Shown here: piece by piece, positions 43,950-56,920 of the stretch | Layout of the letters: the number at the start of each line of letters is the position of its first letter | How positions within the stretch are numbered: position 1 is the stretch's first letter | Assembly: GCA_024663395.1 (NCBI GenBank) | Contig: JANFAH010000001.1 | Coordinates: forward strand, 1,116,001-1,180,000 | Source of the DNA: Pisolithus tinctorius | Lineage: Eukaryota; Basidiomycota; Agaricomycetes; Boletales; Pisolithaceae | Direction: 5' to 3' | DNA length: 64,000 nucleotides | The notes under the pieces: model-generated | The model's input: only the letters and a program-made list of their open reading frames with translations | Told to the model about the DNA's origin: nothing | The model's database searches: none | Position numbers and translations under genes: made by a program

Positions 43950-44850
43950 TCCTAGGTAGTACCTGCTCCAACCTCCGATATCCACGGAAAAGTTCATCCA
44001 CCGGTTGAACGTAGCATATTTTCCGCATCCGAGAGGAAAGATAAACAAAACTCAGCGATGGAGTGTCCCGCAGAGTGTCGTGGGGTTGGATGGAATGAGA
44101 CTCGGCGTTAGCTTGGGAATTTGGTACTTGGATATATTATTCATGACCGAAGAACGCGCCCACCATGGCTGCCATGGCTATCTATCTAGTATCCAGGCTA
44201 TATGCATAGTACGGTTTCTCGTTGGTGCATGTTGGTCGTGTTCTTCACTTACATTGAGCGCGGGTTCCAGTGTACACGAGAGATGCGCTCTCTGCGAACT
44301 GGTTAGCATCACCTTTCCCCAGTGCGCATAGCTAGTACATAGTCTGTACGGGAAGTGTTTGAACAGAACCACCGCTGCTCGAGTGTTGTCTGGGTGTCAT
44401 TCTCCTTGGCAAAAACTCGATGCGTCTTCCGCTGAAGTTGCCGATAGCATCAGTTTGGCTATGTCTGCGATGTCAGCCTCTCCCTCGCATAGAAATTCAC
44501 GACACTGGCCGCCCAGCGTGCCCGCCACTCTTCTTCCGTACAATAGCATGACTTTCTCCTTCTCTACGCTGAACGTCAATAATCCTCATGTACATCCTGG
44601 TAAATTGACTGCTCCGCGTGCAGCCCACACCGCCAGAGAGACCTTGTATTCCACCTGCCCGCGAATCTGGTCACCTAGGGGAACAAGTAGTAAGTGATCC
44701 TTTCCAAATGATTTCACATTGCCTGTCCCATGGTGGGCAGACGCAATGCCCGATACTCCAGCATGTCGGACTAGTGTCATCATCCTTACCCAGTGCAGCG
44801 TGCAGGTGTTGGGGTGTGTCACCTTCCGCATCTAACATAGGTACGTCCCG
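43950..44850. repeat. Duplicated block F (copy of 27700-28600)
   Basis: See 27700-28600. Retains more CpG than its partner in places; no gene is recognised. Confidence 0.5.
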
Positions 44851-47130
44851 TCACAGTTGTACGCATACAACACCCTCATATATATGAGAGAGCCTTGCGT
44901 GTCTGACCACATTTTCCCGTTCAAGTTTTGTATCGCGCACACGATTTGACGTCCTGCACACCACGCCATCAAGTTCCTCCCGTTCATGCACGTCTCGCCA
45001 CGACAATGCCAGAGTTACACTGTCTGGCCTCCCCACTACTCGAATTACACCGTGTCCACATGCTAGAAAAGGAAATGTATATCCTGTTACTTGTCTTGTA
45101 CCTTCAGAAAGACGCGGGGTGAACGTCTGGTGAATTGCTTGCCATATCGTCATAGCTTTCAACACTGGGAAAAGGAACGGAGACACATGAGGATACACAG
45201 ACGGTTTGCATGTGACCGATACACTCTCGCAATGCAAGCTTTGCCGGCTTTGTCAAAGCTCCCTGCGAAATGCGACTCGGTACGTGTCTGTGACGGTGGC
45301 TGTTCGTCCCCGACAGGCTGCGATGTATACTATACCAGCTGGATACGAACCGCGTTGTAAGTTCCCACATCAGCTGTAAAGGCTGTCCGTTGTACCTAAA
45401 ACTACGGGCAGACCCTTTCTGTGTGAAGCATTAAACTATCCAGTCCCTGCGGGTCCGATGTCTCACATATCCGTGTAGTTAACCCCCGGCAGTATCTGGA
45501 CTACGCCTTTCAGCTCAAGGGTGAGCACCGCTGCTCTAGTCGAGGATGCCTCCAGTAACGTCAGACAAGGTCCTGGTTTGATTTCTGCAGTTATAGGTGT
45601 GAAAAGGACGAAACTGGGCATATCCGTTGGAAAGTTGGTGGGGATGTTGACAGACGCGATGGCAGACCTGTTGGCCACGGACAGAGTTATGGCGTGGGGG
45701 GCGTACGGTGCCTTGGACTTGATGAGACCGATCGCATGGACGGCATCTGGCGTCGTACGAATGCAGGAATACATCACGAAGGATATATCCTGGTGTCAAC
45801 ACGTCGCTGTACAAACGGAAATTGAGGAAACCCATTTTCTGGAGAGTTTCATACCTACACGACCTCGCCAGACTGGCTATTTATGCAGCTGAATGTGTCG
45901 CTATCTGTAAGCGCAAAGAGCGTCCTACTCCCCTGGACCGAAGCCCGCCTTGTTGTGATCGTTGTGTACTGTACTTCGCGAGTTCGAGCGTAGGCAGGGT
46001 TGTGGAGGCGATGATCTGGGTGAGGGTGGCCTGTAGATACGTCGAACATGCACAGAGTGGACTGACCAGGTCCAGAGAGCAATGCGAAGCCTGCAAGCGG
46101 TGTCTAGTGCATAATGAGGCACTAGACGATAGCGACGTACTTGAGCCGTTGTCGTGGGTGCCCCCCCATGCCCGCAACGAGCCAGAACTTCCACTGAACA
46201 TTATACTACCCAGTGCCCACCTAGTAGTCCGTCTGTAACATTGAGTGCAAGGAAGATATTGCTGGCTATCGCCTTAATGATGAGAGTTGGTCTTGAGTGG
46301 AACCCAGACGGGCCTGGAACACCAGTCGACCACGCCGACATCGGATTCGTGCATTGCCCAACCGGCCTCCACCAATGACAGTGACGCGACGAACAGCCTC
46401 AAGTGCAGCACTGAGTCAAAGTAAGAATTCTTTCAGCGCTTCAACTTCGAGGGCTTCTCATGCATTCCTACGAGGATACGTATCGACAATTTAGGCGCCG
46501 CAAGTTTTGACGGATGAGATGTTTGCGGGCGACGGTATTGCAGTTGCATTACATCTGACCTCTCCCATCTTACTAGGGTGGTGCCCGTGTTGACGAACCT
46601 ATTGATGGACGTGAGACAGGAGTGCGACCCAGATTTGCTTTATCATCGCGTGAGGCTTTGGTTTTGCAGGCAGATTCAGATTCAGATCCTGCTGAGAGAA
46701 GGGCTCAGGGTATCGGCAAATGTGAGGACAGGGTGGAGCTCAAAGATTTGGCGAGACCGAGAGTGGGGCAGAGGGCATTTGGTGCATGCGGTGGACAATT
46801 TTCTGGGATTGGATGGTTGTAGATATGCCAATCCGTCACCAGGTCTTCCCACGGCACGTTTCCGCCAACCCTTGCCCTATGCATGATGTCGTGCAGACGA
46901 AAACCGGATCATGTGGAGCTCAGGGATCATTACCGAGACCTGCACTGCCAAAGTCGTCATCGACATCTAGACCTTGAAGAACACGACATGACTGTGGTCG
47001 CGTAACTGATCCATATCGAGATAGCCTGAGGAACGTGTAGGCTATATATTTGGCGCCGCGGGTAGGTCTACGATGCATAGTTCTTCTCCCCTCTAAGCTT
47101 CAGGACAAACCGTGTTAGCGGGCTTGTTAG
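44850..47130. other. Unassigned region
   Basis: Overlapping open frames on both strands around 45463-46240 (for example a 104-codon minus frame with FPTDMPSFVLFTPITAEIKPG) could be an exon of a gene or relic that I cannot identify. 46240-47130 shows nothing recognisable. Confidence 0.35.
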
Positions 47131-47132
47131 CG

Positions 47133-50100
47133 ATGACGATGGGTGCGTACTAGCGGTCAGAATGGCTGCGGCGGTCCTACTGATAGTTCGCTGTGGCTGT
47201 TAAGATGCGAACCGGATCGACATTGTATCTCAGAGTGTGGTATGGGCAGTCACCTTTGCGGACGAAAGTCAGGTCGTAGGAGGATATTCCGGAGAAGATA
47301 TTCGGCTATGGAAGATTGAAGACGGACAGCAACAGGGTCGAACCATGAAAGCGAGTGGCTGGGTTTACTCTGTTGTCGTTTCCCAGGATGGCCGGTGGAT
47401 CGTGACAGGAGACTACGGACAAAAGGCGATCGTTTGGAATGCAGCCACTCATGAAAAAGTGCACGAGTTCACAGAACACAGTAACCCTGTACATGGTGTC
47501 GACATCTCTGGCGACGGTACTAAGCTTGCCACTGCAGATTTGACCAACATCGAGATATTCAGCATCCCTTCCGGTGACCGACTCCTCCCTCCCCTCCCAC
47601 ACAATTACGTTAGTGGTGTAAAGTTCTCCCGAGATGGCACTCGACTTGCTACCGCCTCGTATACTGAAGGTTTCCGTGTCTACAGCACCAATAATGGTAA
47701 TATCTTGTTCAATTCAGGTCAAGGCGGTCGCATCAGCAATTGGTTCGGCACTCCGTTGGCCTGGTCGCCTCATGACCAGCAACTGTTCGTCGCCAACAAC
47801 GGAAAAATTATCTGTTTCGACCTGTCTAAACCTTCGTCTTCAGAATGGTCGATCCATGAGAATCAATCCCAACCATCAATAGCATCCAATGGCCGATTCA
47901 TCGCGTGTGCCGCAGGTTCATCGGTCTCGCTATGGGATTGCATGTCCCACAAGCAGATCGGTGGCATTATCTCATACACCGCAGAAGTCGGATGCGTCGC
48001 TCTTTCAGCGAGCGGATGGCATCTCGCATGTGGAAATGGCAAGAATGTCACAGTTCATGATCTCCGAGATATCCTTTCACTTGAGTATTTCAACCATAGC
48101 GTAAGTGTACATCCACTCATGAATCTCGTTTCACTAACAAACATCATGCTATTCTTGTGCCCTGTGTAACACTTTGATCCGTCATCAACTCTGCACTTCT
48201 CAGCTTCCACTCGTAGAAATGGGTACCAAGACCTTCCAGTTATGGATGCACAACGACCTGTCGCAAACTGAAATGCTACTGTCCGAGGAGATTTCGAGCG
48301 CCTCTAGCCCTAGCCACTACATGTTAGCAAACCGCGCTCTTATACGAGCACGACTGAAACATTTGTCACGTGCAATAGAAGACGTCAAGGAGGTGAGTCC
48401 GCTTCTTCGCCGCTGTATGTTTATGGTTGTTCACGCGCACCTCAAGTCCCTCCAGATTCAGCGCTCACCCATCGGCCATATCGTGATGGCAGTTGCGCTA
48501 CTTGCCCAGGGCGATCGAGAGGGTGCACTGTGCACGTTTGACCTTGCCTTTCATGATTGTGAGCCTCGAGATATCAGATTTCTCTTACTACTGAAGGTGT
48601 GTGGGGCGATCCAAATCGTTCTCACGATTAATTTACGTTTCAATCAGTATATCCTTGTGTTTGAATCCGGAAATCAAGAAGACGCGATAATGCGCACGGA
48701 GTACCTTGTCACGACAGTGAAGAGCGACAGTGATGACGATGCCACATACCTTTACAGCCAGGCACGTGCCTTGTGTGATGCAGACATACAAATAACGCCT
48801 CTGATACAACCCGCAGGTCCTTGGGGCTATGTACATTAAGAAGGGAGATTATCGACGTGCGACATCATCGATTGAGCATGCAAAGAACCTAGCCCGCAGG
48901 GACAAACAATGTCCTCCGCTAGTGACAATCTCCCTCGTAGGTCTTTTGCTGTTACTAACTATTAACCTAACCCTCCATAAAGATATTTGGGTGGAGTTTC
49001 ACTGGACTTGACGCTGTTGCCCGGCAGCGTCTATGTGAAACCCTTCATGCTGAAGAACGTATACCTGAAGCTGTGGAGATCCTCCTCGACATCATTGGGA
49101 CATCAGACAAAGAGATTCGAGAGGGAAAGGCAAATGTGGACTGGGTCGCAGGTATGTTTTATAATTCCTAGCCCGGTTGACATGCACATTCATGTCCGTC
49201 CCTAGACTTTACCAAAGAGTGCACTGCGACACTTGAGCATATTGGTGATGAAGCCTTCGGATCTGCGAAACACGACGACGCAATAACACATTACTCTGCT
49301 GCGTTGTCCCTCAAGCCTCCAAGTCCTGCAGGTCTGCTTCTCAAGCGGAGCAGAACTCGTGCGGCAAAAGGATTGTGGGAGAATGCGCTGCAAGATGCAA
49401 ACGAGGTATGCACGGTATCCCTCTTGTATGGGTCGGTTCCCCACAATTGCTGTATAGGCAGTGAAAGTGGACCCCTCCAATCCTTGGGGTCATGAGGCTA
49501 AACACGTAGCACTTCATGGAGCACAACGGTATGATGAAGCGATTGATGCCTTCAAGTCTATGTTGCACGTAATCGAACATTCCCATGATCGTGCAATCAG
49601 GGGTATGTACCTCCCGCGTGAATCTGATACCCACAAATGACATTTTTACAGAACTGCAGAAGAACTACGTTTCTCCGTCCGAGATAATTGCAGCTATCGA
49701 TCCTGTCATCCATGGGATCCTCAAACGCTGTCCCCTTGTTGTCGTCCATGTCGATACTGGCTGCCTTTGTGATGGTCCTGAGCGGATGCGTCTCTTCAAG
49801 GCCCATCCATTGTTCAAAGAACTTGTTTCGTCGATGACGAGAGGAGTGGACAACGAGCGGGTCCTACGAGTGGTTTCAAGCTTTTTCGAATATGTCATGC
49901 TCTCGCACGTTTGGCAGGGCCTGAACGAACCGGCATTGCAGGACCTCAAAGTTGAATTCAAATCCGTATGGGACCTTCCAGACACGCCGCTGAATGAGAA
50001 GTTGCGCAACTTCTGCCAGGAAACGCGCAGACTTGGTTACCGTTGGGCGTGGTCAGATACATGTTGTATCGACAAGTCCATGGACCTCATCGTTAATCAC

Positions 50101-51255
50101 TCTCTTACGTCTATGTATAAATGGTATGCAGATTCGGCAGCCACACTCGTATTCCTTGCCGACGTAGCGCATCCGTCCAAGCCTGGGGACCTTGCGCATA
50201 GTGTCTGGATGACACGAGCATGGACTCTACAAGAGCTTCTCTCACCTAACGTCATCTTTTTCTACGACTCTGAATGGGAACCATACCTCAGCGATACTGA
50301 CTCGAACCATAAGGAATCTCCAGAGATCATGGAAGAAGTGGCAGACGCCATGAAGGTTTCCCGTGGAACCATCATTACATTCTCTCCTGACGATCTCGGG
50401 GTTCGCGAGAAGCTTCGTCTTGCTTCGACGCGCAATGCAACGGTCGAGGAAGACATCGCATACTCTCTCATTGGCATATTCAAGTCTGAAATCAGGCCTC
50501 ACTACGATGAAGGAGCCGAGGCTCTCGGACATCTTCTGGAGGAGATTGTGGATCGCTCTGGCGAGGTCACCGTGCTTGCATGGTCAGGGAAGTCGTCGCC
50601 ATACAACAGTTGCCTGCCGGCTTCCCTTTCCGTCTACAGCCAAACTCCTTACAGACCTCCATCACTCGATGGAGGAGAAATGGAAACATGCATCACAAAG
50701 CTACGTGACAAGTTCCCCAGAGCAGAAGCGCGCACTATATATAATAAGATCAATTGTCTTCTTCCCGCCCGTTTTGCAGCCCGGCGTCTATACCTTCCGT
50801 GCATCATCTTCTCTGTGAAAAGTCTTGAGAAGGCGTGTGGAGGCAATGAAAAGTTATACCGTGCCCGGGTATCGGGACTTGGCCAAGTAGAGTTCATGAC
50901 CGCAGACCAGCTCTTGTTGAATGGGACACAGAAATTCATCTTTGCGTATCCGTGGATCGATCATATCCGAGGTCCTAATGGCGGGGTTACCTGGGGAGAT
51001 GACTCGGAGTCCGATAACTCTGACTCGGATGAAGATGTGCCATCGCACGCTGTCCCCATGGCTCAGGTTGACAACTATACCCGGGCACTGGAGATGATTG
51101 CTCGCCTCGGACAGCCGTTCAACGCGTTGCTTCTCGTACAGCAGTCGAATGGAACGTATAAGAGGGTCGCTGCCGATCGGGAGATTGTCGTCTCGGGACT
51201 CGGAACCAACATTACCTCCAAGAACATTCGAGTGAAAGTACTAGAAGTCCTTTGA
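47133..51255 (+). CDS. WD40-TPR-HET fusion protein (incompatibility-like)
   Basis: Exons: 47133-47142 (tentative start), 47205-48100, 48204-48392, 48456-48596, 48648-48761, 48817-48936, 48983-49151, 49206-49405, 49458-49602 and 49652-51255. All joins keep frame, about 1195 residues. The intron at 48762-48816 uses a GC donor (CAG/GCACGT). N-terminus: a WD40 propeller (VVWAVTFADESQVV, IVTGDYGQKAIVWN, VSGVKFSRDGTRLA). Middle: TPR-like helices (ALIRARLKHLSRAIEDVKE, AMYIKKGDYRRATSSIEHA, LLKRSRTRAAKGLWENALQD). C-terminus: a HET domain with YVMLSHVW, WAWSDTCCIDK and WMTRAWTLQELL. HET domains trigger cell death in fungal nonself recognition; WD40 and TPR parts probably sense or scaffold. The first exon and start are the weak points. 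Confidence 0.85.
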
Positions 51256-51480
51256 AGTATATGCGGGGAACTGCTAGCTGTTACATCTGCTCTGTATTTC
51301 TTCCTTTAGCGGTCATTTTTGTGGTCGTATTTTCATGCTGTTTTCCGTAGTCTTTTTTCATCGTCCTCATCATACCCCTTCCGACGTTGTTACATCTGTT
51401 GCATATATGCGCGGTCCTACCCGAGCCAACTAGAGCTATCCATCACCCAACATAACTGACACGATATATTTACTTAATAC
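51256..51480. other. 3' flank of the HET gene
   Basis: T-rich, no gene; ends at block Z. Confidence 0.4.
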
Positions 51481-53260
51481 GTGTTCCGCAGCAATGCCAA
51501 CAATTCATTGTCCAGAACCCTTTGGAGGATGTGCCCTGTCCCGCATCTTACCCAATCATATTCTCTAATGGGTGCCACGCGCCGCAGAATGTTTGGGAGA
51601 TGGGAATTCCATGGTTGGATGGTACGTATTGAAGGAGGCTAGAATCTGTGGAGGGGACGGACGTTGAAGTTGACGAACCGGCGAGGTATAAATGTGGATG
51701 TCCCGTTTCATTTTGTTGTGAATCCTTTCCTACCTTCGATTCGAGAGCAAGTTGCGACAACTGTCGAGGATAAGGATGACAATGGAAGGCCCTACCGATG
51801 GTTGTTTGTTGTACATACATCTAAGGGCCTTCGGAATCGAATGTCGGCCTCCCAGTTTGCGAGTTATCTCAGAGGAAGGACTCCACCAACGTCTCGTAGA
51901 TTCTACGCATAACAACCAGCAGTTCGAATATGCATTGAAACTCGAATAATCACGTACGAAGTCCCGTCCCTTCGGCAAGCCGGTAGCCAAAAGGTGGCTG
52001 ACTTGATAGCACCCCCAGAAATCAGATGTCAGACTCCAAACTGCCGATATAAATTCAGCATTCCAGTCGTCCACTCTCCCCGCCTACCTTCCTCTTCAAC
52101 TATCATCATCCGTATTACGTACATACTCCCCTGCGTCCCCCCTCTGGGTCACGATTGATGAACGAACACCGTGTCCCGACTCTTTCTCGTCATGTCATCG
52201 GATGCCAACGAACCTTATGTACTCCTGGCAAATGCACCGGCCCTTCCGAGTAGGATGAGGTTGGTAGACGGAGGAACAAGAGGAGCAATCTTTGGCCTAG
52301 TCAATACCATGCTGCACAGGTGCTCCCGCGGGTCGGATAGTCACATGGGTATGATCTCCCGGTTGTACGCATTTGCAATCCACCGTCGCGGTGCGAAATT
52401 TCGGTGCGTCTCGGGATACTGAAGTTGACCGTAGGGATGTCAGTGGTTCCGTCGATGCTGTTCCGTTGCCGAACGTTGGGCCTACATGAGTCGCGTGAGT
52501 TGATCGTTACCTCTCTCTGGACGACATGTCATGTCTATGATATGCCATATACCAACACTGCTTCGGTTCTCTAGCATTTCTTCGTTGATGCGAACTGTGC
52601 CCTTTGGGCTTATTGTCGCCGGCGAGACACCAACAGGCTAGCCCACTTGCTGGACATCCATGGATTTCGCAGTGCCTTCCCCCTAAAATGCCAGGTGGGC
52701 GAGATCGATGACACGCCCCATACGCAATTGGGTGCATTGTGTGGACGACGGCCTCCACAATACGGACGACCACTTGTGATCCCAAACGGCTTACTCCTCG
52801 TGCGTCATCATGGATTTTCCCATTTCTACTCTCATCGTTTAGTCCATTGAATTGGTGTCAATCCATTTCCCTCCTCCGCGGAAGCAACTTTTTCGAATCA
52901 ACGAGATATTCATTAGGCGAACTTTTCGAGCTTGTGGGACTAGAGGTGCGTTTTGTAGTGCCTGTGTGGGTGATGGCATTGGGTAGGGAACTGATAGCTC
53001 TGACTACGGCGTAGGTCGTTACTCACAAACATTGCCCTGGAGGCCGTCGTCGCGACAGCCTTCATTCGAGAGAGAAGACAGTGGAGATGAGGGATATGAC
53101 GGTAGCACAAGTCCCACCATCCTACTATCTCATTGTTCTTCGTGCACTTACCCAACCATATTCATATTCGAGGATACTATGATGTGGTGATGGAGATGGC
53201 ACGTCTGAGTCTGCCAGTGAAGGAATATGGAACGTAAGCTGACGTGACTCTTAGTCTTTT
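51480..53260. repeat. Segmental duplication block Z (same family as 14860-17250 and 38500-40150)
   Basis: Contains the same ordered segments as block X, including an open first-exon-like frame at 52195 (SSDANEPYVLLANAPALPS), and a stretch matching 16600-16900 at 52890-53220. Broken in coding terms. Confidence 0.55.
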
Positions 53261-53696
53261 AATTGGTAAATCGAATTAGTCTACATACCTACTCCGAGCG
53301 TACGTTGCAGTCGTAGAGATATCTGCCGAGGCCGGTGCACAAGGACACCTACGTGCCATGAATATATAGCTTGTCTCTGGCACGCTGCCGCCTTTCCTGA
53401 GTAGTTCGAGGAGGTCCCAGATCCAGCTGTGGAGGTCAGCGCAGGTGGTAACTGGGGTTGATACGGGCTGGATGTTGGTTTCCTCTGTCGCAGAGGATTT
53501 TCATGTCTTGTTCGGACAGATGTTGGCAGTCCGTCGGCTATCCATTTGTCGGGGTCGTAGGCCGTCGTCGTCGTCGCAGTTGTTCGAGCGCGTCCCTAAT
53601 CAATTTGGTCAACACTCGAGAAACCCTAAGGTCCGGATTAGTCATCTGCCAGCTACAGGTAAGATTTTCCCAGCTAATCAGATCTGGCTTCCGCAG

Positions 53697-54345
53697 TGAA
53701 TGCTATTGCGCTGGAACAAAAGGCCTTCCAACTATCTGTTCCCGGGGATCCAGGTTTCGGCACACGCAAGGAAAATCTTGAAAATGATGATCTGACCACG
53801 GACTTCGAGGGTGCCATCCATCCACTCGGTCGCTACAGAATACGAGGTCAGCCAAGTCATTCGTAATGTTAACTCCGAGATCCTCGACGCCATGCCGACT
53901 AGACTGCTAAATACGCATACCGGCACCTTGTGCGACCGGTCTGCGCAGCTATCCCATTTCGTGAGCAGGTAGCAGTACAAACAGCTCTTGTCATCAGCCA
54001 TGTTATACGACTCCGCGCAGCGGATTTACTGTATCCAAACTGCTGTCCCGGAATATTTCCGGTTTGTTATGTTTTCTCACTGTTTGGGAGAAGACGGACC
54101 ATTACTGCGCGACATCCAAGGTCACCCGATATATGGCGTTCCACCAAGGGGAGGATTGTCAAAAAGCTCCAGAGGATCTGTACCGCTGCCGTGTCACTGG
54201 ACTACCTGTGGGCGTGGAGCGCCACGTGCTGCATAGACAAAGACAACAGTGCTGCGTTGCAAGAAGAAATAGGAGCGATGGCCGGATGGTATCGACGATA
54301 TGCCCTAACAATCGTGTACTTGTTGACATTCATGAGTCCGGGTAA
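53697..54345 (+). pseudogene. HET-domain gene relic, frameshifted and truncated
   Basis: Read in changing frames: NAIALEQKAFQLSVPGDPGF (after an AG acceptor at about 53696), FEGAIHPLGRYRIRG, MLYDSAQRIYCIQTAVPEYF, FVMFSHCLGEDGPLLRDIQG, then after a frame change WAWSATCCIDKDNSA and WYRRYALTIVYL. These are the successive HET-domain motifs. The domain stops before the W-T-LQE-L part. At least two frameshifts; not functional. Confidence 0.75.
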
Positions 54346-54825
54346 TTTGCTACAAGCCAATTGTTCAGAAGCTGCTGCTCTACACGCAAAACTGTCCGCT
54401 CTACAAAAACTTCCCACCTCATACTTCCCCCTAAATTGGCGCTGACCAGTTCGCTAGCACAACTGTTTCATGGCGTTCCATTAGGCCTGGACTCGCCCAG
54501 GGCCTTCCGTCGGTTCTCTTCGTCATGTCTTATATCCGCTCCTTCGTTCTTCCCCTTGCTGTTGTTATCACGCTCGTTTGGGACATGTGGGGGTTGCAAG
54601 TAGTGAAACCGCTGTCGAGACGCAGGATCACAAGGTTTGTGCGAAATGGGCTAGGGAGTGGGGCCAGGTGCGTCCCACTTCGTTACGTTGCGCGTAGCGA
54701 GGGATTGGTCCCCACCAGGAAAGGGCGTGGCTCGTGAGCATTTGTTCCTTTGCCCATTATGCTTCTGGCGCCCTATTCGGAACCTAGATGGACAAGGTAG
54801 CTGACGCTTACCGTGATTCAACGAT

Positions 54826-55340
54826 GCGGTTGCGTCTTCGATACTCTCGAATCGGCCGCCTTTGAGTCAACAGAAAGGAAGAATGTTTGGTAATACATTT
54901 TAAAACCTAGATGGACTAGGTGAACTTTTTTGCCTTTGAATTGTTTCGCCGCTTTCGAGTCTAATGTATTTTGGCAGTGTGTCAAAGGTATAGACTCGAA
55001 TATGAAATCAGACCTGACCGCCCCCGCGCAATACCCCAATTTGGAATATTAACTGGAGTACTTTCGAACCTTCGAGCCTGGCGTAGTTTGGCACCGTCGT
55101 AGTATCCTCGACTCTCGAAGATGCAAACCACACTTGACGGCCCCTGCGCAACATCCGAGTTGCATATCCTTCTCTTTCGAACCTTCGAGCCTAACGGATT
55201 TTGGCAATGTGCTATAGGTAAATTTCCATAATAATTCTCGAAGATGAAATCGCACCTGACCCCCTCATGTGACACCCCAGTTGCATGTTATTCGGTACTT
55301 TAGAATTCACCGCCTTAGTCGACCGACAGCAAAAAATTTT
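54826..55340. repeat. Degenerate tandem repeat of about 120 bp
   Basis: Three to four units sharing cgaaccttcgagcct, ttttggcaatgtg, ctctcgaagatg and cacctgacc; a related unit lies near 62930. No coding function seen. Confidence 0.55.
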
Positions 55341-55468
55341 GTTAATGTGTTTTGCACTGGAACTCGGAGAATGGCTTCACCGGACGGGGCCCGCGAACAA
55401 CCGTAAACGAAAAGGGGGCTAGTCGAACGGGATGATACCAGTCAGTACTAGATGGACTACGGCCAACA

Positions 55469-55476
55469 TATAAAAG
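55469..55476 (+). promoter_or_regulatory. TATA box of the small gene
   Basis: TATAAAAG, about 60 bp before the 5'UTR intron; the surrounding gccaac-tataaaagcagccc is conserved at 63254-63277 in the duplicate. Confidence 0.65.
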
Positions 55477-55593
55477 CAGCCCAATTCCTGCTCGTTTTAC
55501 CTTCAATTTACTCATCCACAACAACAATCATCATGTACGAGCACATCTCCCGACGGATTTTTTTGTAGTCTAATCATCTTCCTCTTCTCTAGC

Positions 55594-55827
55594 ATGGTTA
55601 ACCTCTACCTCGTCCCCTACTGCGCCATCAACGACGATGCCCGTCGCCAGTTGGCTGCTTTTGCCACAAAAGACGTCAAGAACCAGTTCATAGAGTATCT
55701 GAAGGGTGTTCAAGGTGTGCAGGTCGGCGACTGGTACGAGCTGCCCAACGGCACAGATGTCGATGATGCCAACGCCATGGCTGCGCAGCTGGGTGGAACT
55801 GTGTATGACTTGCCGGTCCGCAACTAA
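55594..55827 (+). CDS. Small uncharacterised protein, 77 aa
   Basis: ATG at 55594 follows a probable 5'UTR intron 55535-55592 (GTACGA...CTCTAG, branch-like ctaat). The duplicate has the same structure with GTATGA...CCCTAG. The protein starts MVNLYLVPYCAINDDAR and contains EYLKGVQGVQVGDWYELPNG and AMAAQLGGTVYDLP. There is no signal peptide or membrane segment. I do not recognise a named family. TATA box, intron and an intact frame beside a decayed duplicate support a real gene. It is probably cytosolic. Confidence 0.7.
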   Translation: MVNLYLVPYCAINDDARRQLAAFATKDVKNQFIEYLKGVQGVQVGDWYELPNGTDVDDANAMAAQLGGTVYDLPVRN

Positions 55828-56244
55828 AGGGAAAATGTACGTTGATGTTCTGTGATGAACCACTGGTATGTCTGACGAAGGATTTGTAGATGTCCACCGC
55901 ATCAACTTGAATCCTGAAAGTATTCTCTCACAAAGTAAACAAGGAAAGAAAAAAAAAATCTTCTCGAATTCATCGGAGTTGGACATGGATGATCAAGTGC
56001 ATTGTTCATTTACGCACTTGATATCCTCAACAGTCATTGTTCGATGTCCTTCCGTGCCCTATGTACTTTTATGATGTTGAGAATGTGAATGTCTGATTTT
56101 TGTTTGTAACTGGTGCTGGATGGCAAGTCGATCCATCTCGTCTTACCACATGATTCAGTCACTTGTAAGCCTAAAAGTGGGTCATCCGACATGTACATTT
56201 TGTCCTGAAACTGGGACTAACCGACATCGGCCGGTGGTCCCTAG

Positions 56245-56910
56245 GGGTGGGTAGGCTGGACTGTGAAGGTGGGGTCAGCTGACCTGGCTGGAGGGTGGAC
56301 CCACTGCCTGAAAGTGGGGTCGGCCGACCTGGCTGGAGGGTGGACCCACTGCCTGAAAGTGGGGTCGGCCGACCTGGCTGGAGGGCGGACCCACCTCCTG
56401 GAAGTGGGGTCGGCCGACCCGGCTGGAGGGCAGACCCACCTCCTGAAAGTGGGGTCGGCTGACCCAGCTGGAGGGTGGACCCTCTGCCTGAAAGTGGGTT
56501 CAGCCGACCCGGCTGGAGGGTGGACCCTCTGCCTGAAAGTGGGGTCAGCCGACCTGGCTGGAGGGTGGACCCACCTCCTGGAAGTGGGGTCAGCCGACCC
56601 AGCTGGAGGGTGGACCCACTGCCTGAAAGTGGGGTCGGCCAACCTGGCTGGAGGGCAGACCCACCTCCTGGAAGTGGGGTCGGCCGACCTGGCTGGAGGG
56701 TGGACCCACCTCCTGAAAGTGGGGTCAGCCGACCCAGCTGGAGGGTGGACCCACTGCCTGAAAGTGGGGTCGGCCGACCTGGCTGGAGGGCAGACCCACC
56801 TCCTGGAAGTGGGGTCAGCCGACCTGGCTGGAGGGTGGACCCACCTCCTGGAAGTGGGGTCGGCCGACATGATTGGAGGATGGACCCACCTCCTGGAAGT
56901 GGGGTCTGAC
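56245..56910 (+). repeat. 45-bp satellite array, left arm (about 14 units)
   Basis: Unit: ggctggagggtggaccc, then acctcctggaagtgggg or actgcctgaaagtgggg, then tcggccgacc. Regular 45-bp steps from about 56290 to 56875. All frames stay open because 45 is a multiple of 3. Confidence 0.95.
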
Positions 56911-56920
56911 ATGATTTTGT

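Larger units (their letters stand above)
54480..55860 (+). repeat. Duplicated segment with small gene (copy at 62580-63660)
   Basis: Collinear with the right end of the window: gggacatgtgggggttg, gttcggaacctagatggac-like, the TATA region, 5'UTR intron and small ORF. The copies lie in the same orientation on either side of the foldback element. Confidence 0.65.

Noticed and set aside
47237..47239. GTG as start of the WD40-TPR-HET gene
   Set aside because: The frame extends upstream to an AG at 47204 with a plausible small first exon; GTG starts are not expected.
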